From NCBI GenBank assembly GCA_004563405.1, contig SFTH01000017.1, positions 1 through 60,069 on the forward strand: a DNA stretch of 60,069 nucleotides, in the 5' to 3' direction. Origin of the DNA: a bacterium. Lineage in GTDB: Bacteria > Bacillota > Clostridia > Christensenellales > Aristaeellaceae. The notes under the pieces were generated by a model. That model ran no database searches. It was not told the DNA's origin and saw nothing but the letters and a program-made list of their open reading frames with translations. The position numbers were made by a program, and so were the translations under genes. Below are positions 47,843 through 57,006 of the stretch, one piece after another. Position 1 is the first letter of the stretch, and each line of letters begins with the position of its first letter.

Positions 47843-48574
47843 ATGGCATTTCAGGTGATTTATTATGTTTCCATCGCTTGTCCGACCGTCGAACGTTCGC
47901 TGGAAATGATTGAGAAATACATAGAAGCAGGGTGCAACAGCTTTCAGATTGACATGCCCTCTCATGATCCTTATGGAGAAACGGATTTTGTAAAGAAGTG
48001 CATGGCGGATGCGTTGAACGCGCATGGAGATTATCAATTCTACATGGACGCTTTCCGTGCTTTGCGGAGAAAGCATCCTGATCTACAAATTAGCATTGTT
48101 GTATATAAGGATGTAATGGACAGAATAGGGATTGAAGCGTTTACGGATTTCTGCCTGGAAATTGGCATGTATTCTGTTCGCCTGGCCGGCAATGACGAGC
48201 GCGAAGCATATACGCAATATATGCGTTCGCACGGCCTCTATACGATTGAGGGCGTCGGGTATTATATGCCCGAGGAACATATCCGGGCGATTCTGGGTCG
48301 GAACAATATCGTCACTCTGCGCACAAAGCGCAAGACCGAGGCGCCAAACCGCAAATATGAAACGTGGGAACAACGCATAGGTTATCTTCGCTCAAGGGGT
48401 GTTCAGTCTCCGATTTTTGCAATTGCAGACATGAAGGGCGCTCAAGATATCCTGCGGGCGAAGGAAGGCGGTGCGAACGGAGTCATCGTTGGGAATGTGT
48501 TGATGCAATTGTGGAATGACCCGGAAGCTTTTGATCAGAAGCTGAAAGAAATACAGGGTTGCGTGGAAAAATAA
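47843..48574 (+). CDS. TrpA-like TIM-barrel protein 3
   Basis: GAGGAGGG precedes the ATG. The 243-residue protein parallels protein 2: CPTVERSLEMIEKYIEAG, FQIDMPSHDPYGETDFV (Gln35, Glu46), VVYKDVMDRIGIEAFTDFC, RTKRKTEAPNRKYETWEQR, and GANGVIVGNVLMQLWNDPEA. Proteins 2 and 3 share long blocks, indicating a recent duplication; protein 1 branched earlier. Three copies in a row suggest a hetero-oligomer or three substrate variants. Confidence 0.85.
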   Translation: MAFQVIYYVSIACPTVERSLEMIEKYIEAGCNSFQIDMPSHDPYGETDFVKKCMADALNAHGDYQFYMDAFRALRRKHPDLQISIVVYKDVMDRIGIEAFTDFCLEIGMYSVRLAGNDEREAYTQYMRSHGLYTIEGVGYYMPEEHIRAILGRNNIVTLRTKRKTEAPNRKYETWEQRIGYLRSRGVQSPIFAIADMKGAQDILRAKEGGANGVIVGNVLMQLWNDPEAFDQKLKEIQGCVEK

Positions 48575-48598
48575 GCGGTTTTGTGGGAGTCGCTGAAC

Positions 48599-49843
48599 AT
48601 GGCAAAGAAGAAGATTTTTTACGGTTGGTTTGTAGTGGCGGGCTGTATGCTGTTGCGCCTGGGAATTGGAATTCCGAATTATTCGTTGAGCGTGTTTTTA
48701 AAACCGATGTGCGATTCTCTCGGGATATCACGCGGCGCATTCTCGGCATATTCTACGTTCTCTCATCTGATGACAATGCTCATGCTTCCGCTGATGGGCG
48801 AATGGTTTCGCAAGTATAACTTCAAGCGTTTGCTTTGGCTTGGCGCGATCATGACAACCGTGGCCATGTTCTCCTATTCTCTAGTGCGGAAAGTCTGGCA
48901 TTTCTACGCATTTTCTGCATTGTATGGCATTTTCAGCGGAATGTTGAATTCTGTACCGATTGCCATGCTGATGGCAAACTGGTTCAAGAAAAAGCGGGCG
49001 CTGGCGACAAGCATTGCGTTTGCCGGTTCGGGAATCTCAGCAATGGTCATGGTTCCCGTGGCAAACGCGATCATTGAGGCTGCAAGCTGGCAGGCGGCTT
49101 TTCGTACAATTGCAGTTGCCTACATGGTATTTACATTCTTGCCATTGATATTCATCATAAAAGTTCATCCATCCGAAGTCGGTGAACTTGCATATGGTGA
49201 GGAGGCTGATGCCTGCGAAGAGAGCACAGCCGTTCAGAATCAGGGAATTACGCGCAATGAGGCCATGCATACGAAAGCTTTCTGGCTGGTGGCCCTGTGC
49301 ATGTTGTTGACGGGATTCGTATTCATGGGAACCCAGAACCATGTAATCGCCTATCTGACAGATGTCGGTCATTCGTCGAGCTTTGCTTCGCTGAGCTATT
49401 CAGTTATTATGCTGTTCGATACGGCGGGAAAGATACTGCTGGGTCTTGTGTTTGAACGATTGGGCTTTAAAAAGACAACCGCAATCATCTTTGGACTGTT
49501 TTTTGCATCGGAATGCGTGCTGCTGTTTGCGACGACCAGGGCAATGGCGATTTTGTACGCAGTTATGATGGGCCTTTGCGCGGGCATTCAAACCGGACTG
49601 TATCCGACGGTAATCAATTATTTGTTTGGAGACCGGGAATATGGTTTGATTTACAGCAATCTGAACGTGATGTATTTTGTCGGAATGTCCCTGGGAGTGC
49701 CCGCCTCGGGTTACATCTATGACTTCTGCAAAAGCTACCGTCCAGCGTGGATTGCGTACGGCATTGTGATTGTTATTATTGCCATGATGCTGTTCGTGGC
49801 AGAGCGTTTTTCAAAAAGGGAGGTCGCTGAGATACACAGGTGA
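48599..49843 (+). CDS. MFS transporter (OFA-like)
   Basis: The ATG at 48599 is about 10 nt after GGGAG. The 414-residue protein has 12 helices in two halves, beginning KIFYGWFVVAGCMLLRLGIGI, the N-terminus typical of the oxalate/formate and monocarboxylate-like MFS group. MLMANWFKKKRALATSIAFAG and KILLGLVFERLGFKKTT are the loop 4-5 and 8-9 motifs. It probably moves an organic acid: import of the substrate or export of an end product of this operon. Confidence 0.9.
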   Translation: MAKKKIFYGWFVVAGCMLLRLGIGIPNYSLSVFLKPMCDSLGISRGAFSAYSTFSHLMTMLMLPLMGEWFRKYNFKRLLWLGAIMTTVAMFSYSLVRKVWHFYAFSALYGIFSGMLNSVPIAMLMANWFKKKRALATSIAFAGSGISAMVMVPVANAIIEAASWQAAFRTIAVAYMVFTFLPLIFIIKVHPSEVGELAYGEEADACEESTAVQNQGITRNEAMHTKAFWLVALCMLLTGFVFMGTQNHVIAYLTDVGHSSSFASLSYSVIMLFDTAGKILLGLVFERLGFKKTTAIIFGLFFASECVLLFATTRAMAILYAVMMGLCAGIQTGLYPTVINYLFGDREYGLIYSNLNVMYFVGMSLGVPASGYIYDFCKSYRPAWIAYGIVIVIIAMMLFVAERFSKREVAEIHR

Positions 49844-49889
49844 GAATAATGCGCGAGCATTATAAAATAAAGTACGGAGGTAATAAACC

Positions 49890-51029
49890 ATGAGGAAAAT
49901 CCTGGCATTGATCTTGATGATTGCGTTGGCACTGTCACTCCTGTGCGGCTTGTCTGCTTTTGCGGAAGAAGATAAGTCGAATCAGGTGGCGATCATCCTG
50001 CAAGAGGGTGGCCTGGGCGATCAGGGTTACAACGATGGAGCAAAGACCGGTTTCGACATGATGGTGGAGAAGTATGGCATTGATGGCGTTCTCGTTGAAG
50101 CTGCAGCAGTGGCGGAAGCGGATACTTTCATTCGTCAGCTGGCTTCTCAGGGGTACGGACTGATTATCTGCCTTGACTGGACAATTATCGACTTTGTGAA
50201 AGCGGCTGCACCGGATTACCCTGATACACTCTTTGTTGTACTGGGCAAGTCGCTGCCTGGTCCCGGAAGCATTGAAAACCTGATTGAGCCCTACACCGCG
50301 TTGCATGAGCGCGCGTTCCTGGCTGGAATGGTTTCGATTCTGTGCTCAATGGACGAGAACCAGTTTATCGATGACAAGGGCCAGGAAGGCTGCACTGTGG
50401 CCGTTATGACCGCTGGTGAATCTGTGAATAACGGACGTACCAATTCTTCCTTCCAGCAGGCAGCCGCTGAGTTCTGCCCGGATGCGACGCTGATTTTCGA
50501 CACCACTTCTTCTAAGACGGACACTGCGGTCAATCAGACGATTGCAGAAAATCTGATCAAGAATCAGGGCGTCGACGTTATCTGGCCGAATATTGGAACG
50601 GGCTCTCTGTCCGTATATACGGCATGTGCGTTGAATAATGCCTATGCGATCGGCGTTGACATCAACCAGGACGAGCTTGAACCGGGCACCATGTTGACTT
50701 CCGCCCTGCACAACACCACTTACATGGTCGTTGAAATGGTCACTGGTTGGCAGGAGGGAACCCTGAACGGTCTGAACGAGTACTATTGGGGCACGCAGAC
50801 GGGCGTTGTTGGCATTACGGACATGGCGACCATTGCGAAGTATGTGGACAATCAGGAGAACTTTGACCGCGTCATGAACATCATCAACGACTATGTGGAA
50901 CGCATCGATAATGGCGATTTCGTCGTTTACAATTACTTCGTTGAAGGCGCTGTAATGTACGAGGATTGGGCTGCGGCGCATCCGGATACCACTTATACGG
51001 ATTGGGTGAAGGCCGGACGTCCTGAATAA
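49890..51029 (+). CDS. BMP-family ABC binding protein
   Basis: ACGGAGG precedes the ATG. The 379-residue protein belongs to the Bmp/PnrA family, whose characterised members bind purine or other nucleosides, or riboflavin. Signatures are VAIILQEGGLGDQGYNDGA, EPYTALHERAFLAGMV and DVIWPNIGTGSLSVYTAC. The signal peptide (cleavage near AFA-EE) has LLC but no valid lipobox. A perfect hairpin 28 bp after the stop separates it from the ATPase gene, which fits higher expression of the binding protein. Confidence 0.9.
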   Translation: MRKILALILMIALALSLLCGLSAFAEEDKSNQVAIILQEGGLGDQGYNDGAKTGFDMMVEKYGIDGVLVEAAAVAEADTFIRQLASQGYGLIICLDWTIIDFVKAAAPDYPDTLFVVLGKSLPGPGSIENLIEPYTALHERAFLAGMVSILCSMDENQFIDDKGQEGCTVAVMTAGESVNNGRTNSSFQQAAAEFCPDATLIFDTTSSKTDTAVNQTIAENLIKNQGVDVIWPNIGTGSLSVYTACALNNAYAIGVDINQDELEPGTMLTSALHNTTYMVVEMVTGWQEGTLNGLNEYYWGTQTGVVGITDMATIAKYVDNQENFDRVMNIINDYVERIDNGDFVVYNYFVEGAVMYEDWAAAHPDTTYTDWVKAGRPE

Positions 51030-51056
51030 ACCTGTAGAACCATTTTGACAATGACG

Positions 51057-51090
51057 GTTCTGAAGGGATTCTCATTTCCCTTCAGAACCG
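51057..51090 (+). promoter_or_regulatory. Intercistronic RNA hairpin after the BMP gene
   Basis: GGTTCTGAAGGGA and TCCCTTCAGAACC form a perfect 13-bp stem with an 8-nt loop and no T tract. It probably protects the 3' end of the binding-protein message or attenuates the downstream genes. Confidence 0.65.
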
Positions 51091-51154
51091 CACCTAAGAG
51101 AACTTGAACACAGCGAGATGTGCTTTACACTTCAATATGGTGGGCGGTGATTAC

Positions 51155-52759
51155 ATGGGCTATATCATTGAAACGCGCAACCTGACGAAAAAATATGGCG
51201 ATTTTACTGCGAATAAGGAAATCAATCTTCAAATTCAGCAAGGCGAAGTACGCGCGATCATTGGGGAAAATGGCGCGGGGAAAACGACGTTGATGAGTAT
51301 GCTCTACGGCTCACTTGTACCTACAAGCGGGGAAATTCTCTTTGACGGACAACCTGTCAAATTCAATTCTCCGCTGGACGCAATTAAGCAGGGAATGGGT
51401 ATGGTTCATCAGCACTTTCAGTTGGCCCCAAGCCTTACGGTTTATGAAAACATCATTCTCGGGTTGGAAATCCAACGGGAAATCAAACTTGGAAACAAGA
51501 AGGTTCAGATTCCCGTAATCAATAATAAAAAAGAGCGTCAGGCAGTTCAGGAGCTGATCAGACGCTATAACTTTAATCTCGATCCCAATGCTCGCGTGAA
51601 AGACCTTTCTATTGGCGCGCAACAGCGCGTGGAAATTCTGAAGATGCTTTATCGCGACATAAAGGTGCTGATTCTGGATGAACCCACTGCGGTTTTGATC
51701 CCTCAGGAGATTGAAGAACTGATTGCAAAGATTGCAGAGCTAAAGAAGATGGGCGTGACAGTCATCATTATTACGCATAAGCTCAATGAAGTCAAGCAAT
51801 GTGCAGACACAATTTCTGTTATGCGGCGCGGCAAGCTGGTGGGAACGGTTGAGAATAATGATGCAACGACGACCACATCTCTTGCTGAGATGATGGTTGG
51901 CCGGCCGGTACTGCTGGAAGTGGAGAAGAGCCAAAAGGTGGTCAACGAGGATAAAGTGGTCTTCAGCGTTGAGCATCTTAGCGCGAAAAACTCTTCGGGG
52001 CGACAGGTGATCAAGGATGTATCTTTTGAGATACATGAAAATGAAGTGTTGGGCGTTGCTGGCATCGAAGGAAACGGTCAAACGGAATTGATGTATCTGC
52101 TCTGTGGCCTGATGAAGCATGAAAGTGGCAGCATCAAGGTCGACGGAAAAGAAGTGCTGGGAATGTGGCCGGATGAACTCCGCGAGCAGGGCATCGGTAT
52201 TATACCGGAGGATCGCTATCGACAGGGCGTGTGCCTGCCAATGCCGGTGAGCTTTAATCTGATATCGGGATATCATGGCGAAAAACGTTTCTGCAATAAG
52301 GGCATCATGGATTACAGGGAGATCAAACGCAACAAGGATGAGCTGGTCGAAACATATGATATTCGTCTCTCTGACAACAATGACCCACCCGTAGCTTCTC
52401 TGAGCGGCGGAAATGCTCAGAAAGTCATCGTTGCGCGCGAGTTTAGCCATGATCCGAAGGTGTTGCTCTGCAGTCAGCCGACGAGAGGAATTGACGTGGG
52501 TGCGACGGAGTTCATACACAATCAGATCATCCGTTTCCGGGATCAGGGCAAAGGAATCTTGATGATCTCTTCCGAGCTTACGGAAGTGAAGGGGCTTACG
52601 GATAGAATCATTGTCATGTATGAAGGCGAGATTGTTGGTGAGTTTAAATCGGATGAGGTAACCTTCAACGAACTCGGTCTGTACATGTCCGGTGCAAAAT
52701 CTATGAAAAAGACTGATCCAGCAAATACTGCGAAAGGAGTTGCCAACTTTGAGCAATAA
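51155..52759 (+). CDS. BMP-type ABC transporter ATPase (two domains)
   Basis: The start MGYIIETRNL at 51155 is chosen because it opens the first ATPase domain; only a weak GGGCGGTGA precedes it. The 534-residue protein has two nucleotide-binding domains. The first has Walker A GENGAGKTT, HQHFQLAPSLTV, LSIGAQQRVEILKML and LILDEPTAVLIPQE. The second has GIEGNGQTE (degenerate P-loop), LSGGNAQKVIVAREF and CSQPTRGIDVGATE. This is the NupA/RbsA-like layout of nucleoside ABC importers. The degenerate second P-loop is usual in this family. Confidence 0.93.
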   Translation: MGYIIETRNLTKKYGDFTANKEINLQIQQGEVRAIIGENGAGKTTLMSMLYGSLVPTSGEILFDGQPVKFNSPLDAIKQGMGMVHQHFQLAPSLTVYENIILGLEIQREIKLGNKKVQIPVINNKKERQAVQELIRRYNFNLDPNARVKDLSIGAQQRVEILKMLYRDIKVLILDEPTAVLIPQEIEELIAKIAELKKMGVTVIIITHKLNEVKQCADTISVMRRGKLVGTVENNDATTTTSLAEMMVGRPVLLEVEKSQKVVNEDKVVFSVEHLSAKNSSGRQVIKDVSFEIHENEVLGVAGIEGNGQTELMYLLCGLMKHESGSIKVDGKEVLGMWPDELREQGIGIIPEDRYRQGVCLPMPVSFNLISGYHGEKRFCNKGIMDYREIKRNKDELVETYDIRLSDNNDPPVASLSGGNAQKVIVAREFSHDPKVLLCSQPTRGIDVGATEFIHNQIIRFRDQGKGILMISSELTEVKGLTDRIIVMYEGEIVGEFKSDEVTFNELGLYMSGAKSMKKTDPANTAKGVANFEQ

Positions 52760-53837
52760 AATGAACCGGCGGATTCGCGCGCTGCTGAACGTTCTGATTC
52801 CACTGCTGTTCGCATTTGCAGTAGGCGCAGTCTTTGCTTTGATGGCGGGATACAATCCATTGTATGTTTACTATAAGATCTTTAAGAACAGCTTTGGCTC
52901 CGTTGGCGGAATTATGCAGTCGCTTGGATTCGCAACACCCCTGATGATGACGGGCATTGCAATTGCCTGTGCGTTTAAGGCGGGCATCTGGAATCTGGGC
53001 GTGGAAGGCCAGCTATACATCGGTGCGATGGCAACTGCGCTCGTTGGCGGCGGATATTTTGGGATTGCCAATCTGGGCCTGCCATCCTGGCTGCACATAT
53101 CGCTGGCTTTGCTGGCAGGCGCAGTATTTGGAGTTCTGTATGCTTGCATTCCGGCGGCGCTGAAGGCTTACCTGGGCGTTAATGAGGTTGTCACAACCAT
53201 TATGCTCAATTATGCGGCAGTGCATTTTACGACTTATCTAGTAAAGGTTCACTTCCAGGGAAGTGCGACCTACGACTCGACCAATATGGTGATGCGTTCG
53301 GCCGTAATCCAGAAGCTGAATGTGAATTATCGCGTTACTTGGGCCCTGTTCATTGCCATTGCGATCATATTGATTATCTGGTTTATTCAGCGTAAAACCA
53401 AGTTTGGCTATGAGATCAGTGCGATTGGCCGTCAACTTGAATTCTCTGAAGCAGCCGGCATGCGCGTGAAAAAGAAGATTTTCATCATGTTCATGATCAG
53501 TGGCGCCATTGCAGGTATTGCCGGCGGAACGGAAATGTTGGGTGTCAATAAGCAGTTTACGCCAAATTTCTCAACGAATCCGGGCCTCGGTTGGCAGGGA
53601 TACTTCATTTGCGTATTGTCAAGGCAGAATCCTCTGGCTGTACTCATCATCGCCATCATATTTGGAGCGTTCCGCTTTGGCAGCATTGCGCTGCAGTCTG
53701 AGATCGGATTGCCGTTGGATTTGCTGAACATCGTGCAGGGATCGCTGATCATCTTCTATTCGATTCAGTATCTGAATCCGGCAAAGCGCTTCCGCTCATG
53801 GAAGCGGTCATCGGCCGCAAAGGCCGAATTGAACTGA
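52749..53837 (+). CDS. BMP-type ABC permease 1
   Basis: A TTG at 52749, about 10 nt after AAAGGAG, is the preferred start; TTG 52740 is too close and ATG 52761 too far. The 362-residue protein has about ten helices and the BPD_transp_2 signatures FKAGIWNLGVEGQLYIGAM, VNEVVTTIMLNYAA and GRQLEFSEAAGMRVKKK. It corresponds to NupP/YufP-type nucleoside permeases. It overlaps the ATPase gene by 11 nt. Confidence 0.92.
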   Translation: MSNKMNRRIRALLNVLIPLLFAFAVGAVFALMAGYNPLYVYYKIFKNSFGSVGGIMQSLGFATPLMMTGIAIACAFKAGIWNLGVEGQLYIGAMATALVGGGYFGIANLGLPSWLHISLALLAGAVFGVLYACIPAALKAYLGVNEVVTTIMLNYAAVHFTTYLVKVHFQGSATYDSTNMVMRSAVIQKLNVNYRVTWALFIAIAIILIIWFIQRKTKFGYEISAIGRQLEFSEAAGMRVKKKIFIMFMISGAIAGIAGGTEMLGVNKQFTPNFSTNPGLGWQGYFICVLSRQNPLAVLIIAIIFGAFRFGSIALQSEIGLPLDLLNIVQGSLIIFYSIQYLNPAKRFRSWKRSSAAKAELN

Positions 53838-53855
53838 GGAAGGGAGGGAGCATTC

Positions 53856-54785
53856 ATGTTGGACTTTATCATAAGCCTCCTGTATTACACTGTCCAGATG
53901 GCTACGCCTTTCCTCCTCTGCTGTATTGGCGGCGTATTTGTCCAGAAAGCAGGAACAATGAATTTCGCTTTGGAGGCGGGCATAAACATCGGCGCGTTCT
54001 GTGCGATCGTCTTTACAGTACTCAGCGGAAAGCTGTATGTGGGCGTGTTGTGTGCCTTCCTGGGTTGCATAATACTGAACCTCATATTCGGATTGTTCGT
54101 AATCAAGCTCAAGGCGAACCACACTATTGTAGGTCTGTCGCTGAATATGCTGCTCAATGCTGTGCCTCCGTTCATCCTGTCTGAGTTCTTCCCGAGTCGA
54201 GGATACCTGTCTGCACTGCATGTCATCGACCTGAGCAAAATGAAGCTGGATGTTCCGATCCTGAGAAGTATTCCGGTTATTGGAGATATTTTCAATAATC
54301 AGACGCCGCTTACCTACTTTGCATTTTTGCTGATCGTCATAATGACTTTCATCTTTTACAAAACGAGGTTCGGCGTGCACGTCCAGGTTACCGGCGAGAA
54401 CAAAGGCGCTGCCGAGGCGGTTGGCATCCATACAGACAAGATTAAATGGATCGCTTTGATCATCTCCGCGTGCACCTGTGCGTTGGCAGGAATGAATCTT
54501 TCGGTGGAATTGACGGGTATGTTCAGCTTGAACATTGCGTCGGCACGCGGCCTCATCTGCCTGGCAGCAATTAACTGCGGCAAGCGCCGTCCGGTACAAT
54601 CCTGTCTGTTTGGACTGTTGTTTGGCTTTTCCCGTGCGCTGCAAATCGTGTTGAGTCAGTATGTGGGTTCGAACACAGCGGAACTGATCAACGTGTTGCC
54701 ATATGTGGCAATTATACTGGTGTTCCTGGTGACGGAACTCCCTGCTGCTCGGAAAAACACGATGCGAATTTTCCGCGAAGGATGA
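53856..54785 (+). CDS. BMP-type ABC permease 2
   Basis: GGGAGGGAG precedes the ATG. The 309-residue protein is a BPD_transp_2 permease with FVQKAGTMNFALEAGINIGAF, IVGLSLNMLLNAVPPF and VTGENKGAAEAVGIHTDKIK. It matches the second, shorter permease of nucleoside ABC importers (NupQ/YufQ). With permease 1 and the ATPase it completes the importer. Confidence 0.92.
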   Translation: MLDFIISLLYYTVQMATPFLLCCIGGVFVQKAGTMNFALEAGINIGAFCAIVFTVLSGKLYVGVLCAFLGCIILNLIFGLFVIKLKANHTIVGLSLNMLLNAVPPFILSEFFPSRGYLSALHVIDLSKMKLDVPILRSIPVIGDIFNNQTPLTYFAFLLIVIMTFIFYKTRFGVHVQVTGENKGAAEAVGIHTDKIKWIALIISACTCALAGMNLSVELTGMFSLNIASARGLICLAAINCGKRRPVQSCLFGLLFGFSRALQIVLSQYVGSNTAELINVLPYVAIILVFLVTELPAARKNTMRIFREG

Positions 54786-54813
54786 CAAATATTGAAGATG
54801 CGAGGTTATAGCA

Positions 54814-55404
54814 ATGATCGTTGATAAGAAAACGGCCCTGATTTGCGTTGATTTACAGAAGAATCTTACGATTGAAGGCGGCGGGAACTATTATCCGACT
54901 GCTGCTGCGATGATGCCTCTGGTTGTACAGCGGATCAATGAGTTTCGGTCAAAGGGTGTGCAGATTGTCTATATCTGGACAAAACCGCATCTTTCGTCCG
55001 GGTTGGCTTCCAATGGCCCGAAGGTGAATCCTGAGTTGGCTGGTCGGCTTGTTCCGCACTACGAGTGGGGCCGCGAGCTGGATGATCGACTGACGGTTAT
55101 GCCGGAGGATTGGATTATCCGGAAATTTACATACAGCGCCTTTTGGAACACGCCGCTGATGGAGAAGCTCCAGCAGGCGGGAATTGAAAACGTAATGGTT
55201 TGCGGCATTAAAACCAACGTTTGCTGCCGACAAACGGTCATCGATTCCGTTAGCCACAATTTTAAGTCTTACATGATTAGCGATATGACTTCGACCAACA
55301 ACGAGGAGATTAAAGCTTATCATCTGGATGAAATCAATCGCTATTTTGCGAAGGTCATTGATTCTGAAGAGGTGCTTCGCAGGCTGGACGCCGGTGAATT
55401 CTGA
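54814..55404 (+). CDS. Isochorismatase-fold cysteine hydrolase 1
   Basis: A weak GAGGTTATAG precedes the ATG. The 196-residue protein has the Asp-Lys-Cys triad of the family: D13 in ALICVDLQK, K104 in IIRKFTYSAF, C137 in GIKTNVCCRQT. Members hydrolyse amides or carbamoyl groups (nicotinamidase, N-carbamoylsarcosine amidase, RutB) or vinyl ethers. The position after a nucleoside-type importer favours an amide or ureide from a broken-down base. A close tandem copy follows. Confidence 0.92.
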   Translation: MIVDKKTALICVDLQKNLTIEGGGNYYPTAAAMMPLVVQRINEFRSKGVQIVYIWTKPHLSSGLASNGPKVNPELAGRLVPHYEWGRELDDRLTVMPEDWIIRKFTYSAFWNTPLMEKLQQAGIENVMVCGIKTNVCCRQTVIDSVSHNFKSYMISDMTSTNNEEIKAYHLDEINRYFAKVIDSEEVLRRLDAGEF

Positions 55405-55421
55405 TTGAGAGGTAGGCTACT

Positions 55422-56012
55422 ATGAAGATAGGAAAGAAAACTGTGCTTTTGAGTGTGGACTTGCAGAAAATGCTCACACTGCCCGGAGGCGACAATTATT
55501 ATCCTATGGCTGGCGAGATGATGCCCCGCGTGGTAGAAATGATCGATCGCTTTCGGGAAAAAGGCGTAATGATTATCCATATCTGGACGAAGTATCATAA
55601 TTCTTCCGGGGTTACCGCCTCTGCAAAGATGGTTAATCCTGAACTCGATGGTCGCGTGATTAAGCTGAAGTCGGATAGTCATGATCTGGATGATCGTATA
55701 AATGTATGTCCCGAGGACATTGTGATGCGGAAGTTTTCTTACAGTGCGTTTCTGAATACGCCTTTGCTGGAGATTCTGCAGCAGAACGGTATTGAGAATG
55801 TACTCGTGTGTGGCATAAAAACAAACGTATGCTGCAGGCAGACCGCGATCGATGCCGTCAGTCACAATTTCAAGACCTATATGATTCGCGATATGCTCTC
55901 CACCAATACTCAGGAAATATCGGATTATCATCTTGATGAAATCAACCGTTATTTCGCGAAGGTCATTGATTCTGCTGAGGTGCTTCGTAGACTGGACGCC
56001 GGAGAGTTTTGA
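55422..56012 (+). CDS. Isochorismatase-fold cysteine hydrolase 2
   Basis: GAGAGGTAGG precedes the ATG. It has 196 residues, the same length as its neighbour, with the triad at the same positions (D13, K104, C137). The C-terminal block DEINRYFAKVIDSAEVLRRL is almost identical to copy 1, but the substrate region 60-95 differs (HNSSGVTASAKMVNPELDG, KLKSDSHDLDD). This pattern suggests duplication followed by a change of substrate, or a heteromer. Confidence 0.92.
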   Translation: MKIGKKTVLLSVDLQKMLTLPGGDNYYPMAGEMMPRVVEMIDRFREKGVMIIHIWTKYHNSSGVTASAKMVNPELDGRVIKLKSDSHDLDDRINVCPEDIVMRKFSYSAFLNTPLLEILQQNGIENVLVCGIKTNVCCRQTAIDAVSHNFKTYMIRDMLSTNTQEISDYHLDEINRYFAKVIDSAEVLRRLDAGEF

Positions 56013-56025
56013 GTGAGGGAAAGCG

Positions 56026-57006
56026 ATGGAACAGTATGATTTTTTGATGTTCGGAAATTGCACGACCAATCAGATCCTGCAATTTGACGAATTCCCGGCC
56101 ATAGGAAAGACGACCATGGCAAAGAATACACATGCCTCAGAATGCTTCTATGGAGGATGCGCATTCAATGTATTCTATGCATTGGTAAAGCTGGGCGCAA
56201 GAATCCGGCCTGTGATGAGGTATTCTGATCCGCGCTTTAAAGACAAAATCTATGAGATTCTTGCAGAATATAATCTGCCCTCCGAATATATCCGCGCACC
56301 GAAGATGCGTTCCTACAATACCTGCCTGCTGCTTCAGGACAATCAGCAGAATCATGCGACGATTACTTATCGCTTTGGAGAGGACTCACATCTTTCAAGT
56401 TTCTACGATGAAGAGGTGGAAATCCTGCCCGAGCATTTTGAAAACGTGAACATGGTTCTGATGGTTATGGGTAATCCCAAATCCAGCTATAAGATTCTGG
56501 AGCAGATAGAGGCACATAACCTGGACTTCGCGTTTTCCTATCGCAATGATCCCAAGCTGCTTCCCAAGGAATTGCTGGAAGCAATTCTTCCAAAGGCGAA
56601 AATCATTTTTACCAATGAAACCGAGTCAGACTACCTGTCTGAACTGTTTGGCTGGAAGCACATAACGGATTTGATGAAGATGGGCAAGGCTGAGGTCATC
56701 GTTACAACGTTGGGCGCACGGGGAAGCATCGTTTACAGTCGTGGCGCGAACGGTACCATTGAGAAAGTGGAAATACCGATCACGAAGTGCGAGATCGAGG
56801 ATCATGATACCGTTGGCGCGGGAGACGGATTTGTCGCAGGATTTATGTACGGCTATATTCATGGGAAGTCCCTGGCATGTTGTGCACAGTATGGAAGTAC
56901 GCTGTCATCTTTTGTGTTGGAGAAGAGTGGAACAACGACAAATTTACCGAATTTGCAACAGTTGTTGGAACGCAATTCAAAGAGACCGGATGCGAGGAAT
57001 GAATGA
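56026..57006 (+). CDS. PfkB-family carbohydrate/nucleoside kinase
   Basis: AGGGAAAG precedes the ATG. The 326-residue PfkB kinase has GNCTTNQILQFDEFPAIGKT, the substrate-site GGCAFNVFYALVKLGA, and DTVGAGDGFVAGFMYG with the catalytic Asp267. The N-terminus is unlike ribokinase (no GSINxD) and closer to nucleoside or fructosamine kinases, though specificity is not readable. It presumably phosphorylates the imported compound before the TIM-barrel enzymes act. The stop overlaps the next start. Confidence 0.9.
   Translation: MEQYDFLMFGNCTTNQILQFDEFPAIGKTTMAKNTHASECFYGGCAFNVFYALVKLGARIRPVMRYSDPRFKDKIYEILAEYNLPSEYIRAPKMRSYNTCLLLQDNQQNHATITYRFGEDSHLSSFYDEEVEILPEHFENVNMVLMVMGNPKSSYKILEQIEAHNLDFAFSYRNDPKLLPKELLEAILPKAKIIFTNETESDYLSELFGWKHITDLMKMGKAEVIVTTLGARGSIVYSRGANGTIEKVEIPITKCEIEDHDTVGAGDGFVAGFMYGYIHGKSLACCAQYGSTLSSFVLEKSGTTTNLPNLQQLLERNSKRPDARNE

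Noticed and set aside
46329..48574. Tryptophan synthase alpha subunits for tryptophan synthesis
   Set aside because: There is no trpB or other trp gene; three copies carry Gln for the catalytic Glu; neighbours are transport and catabolic genes.
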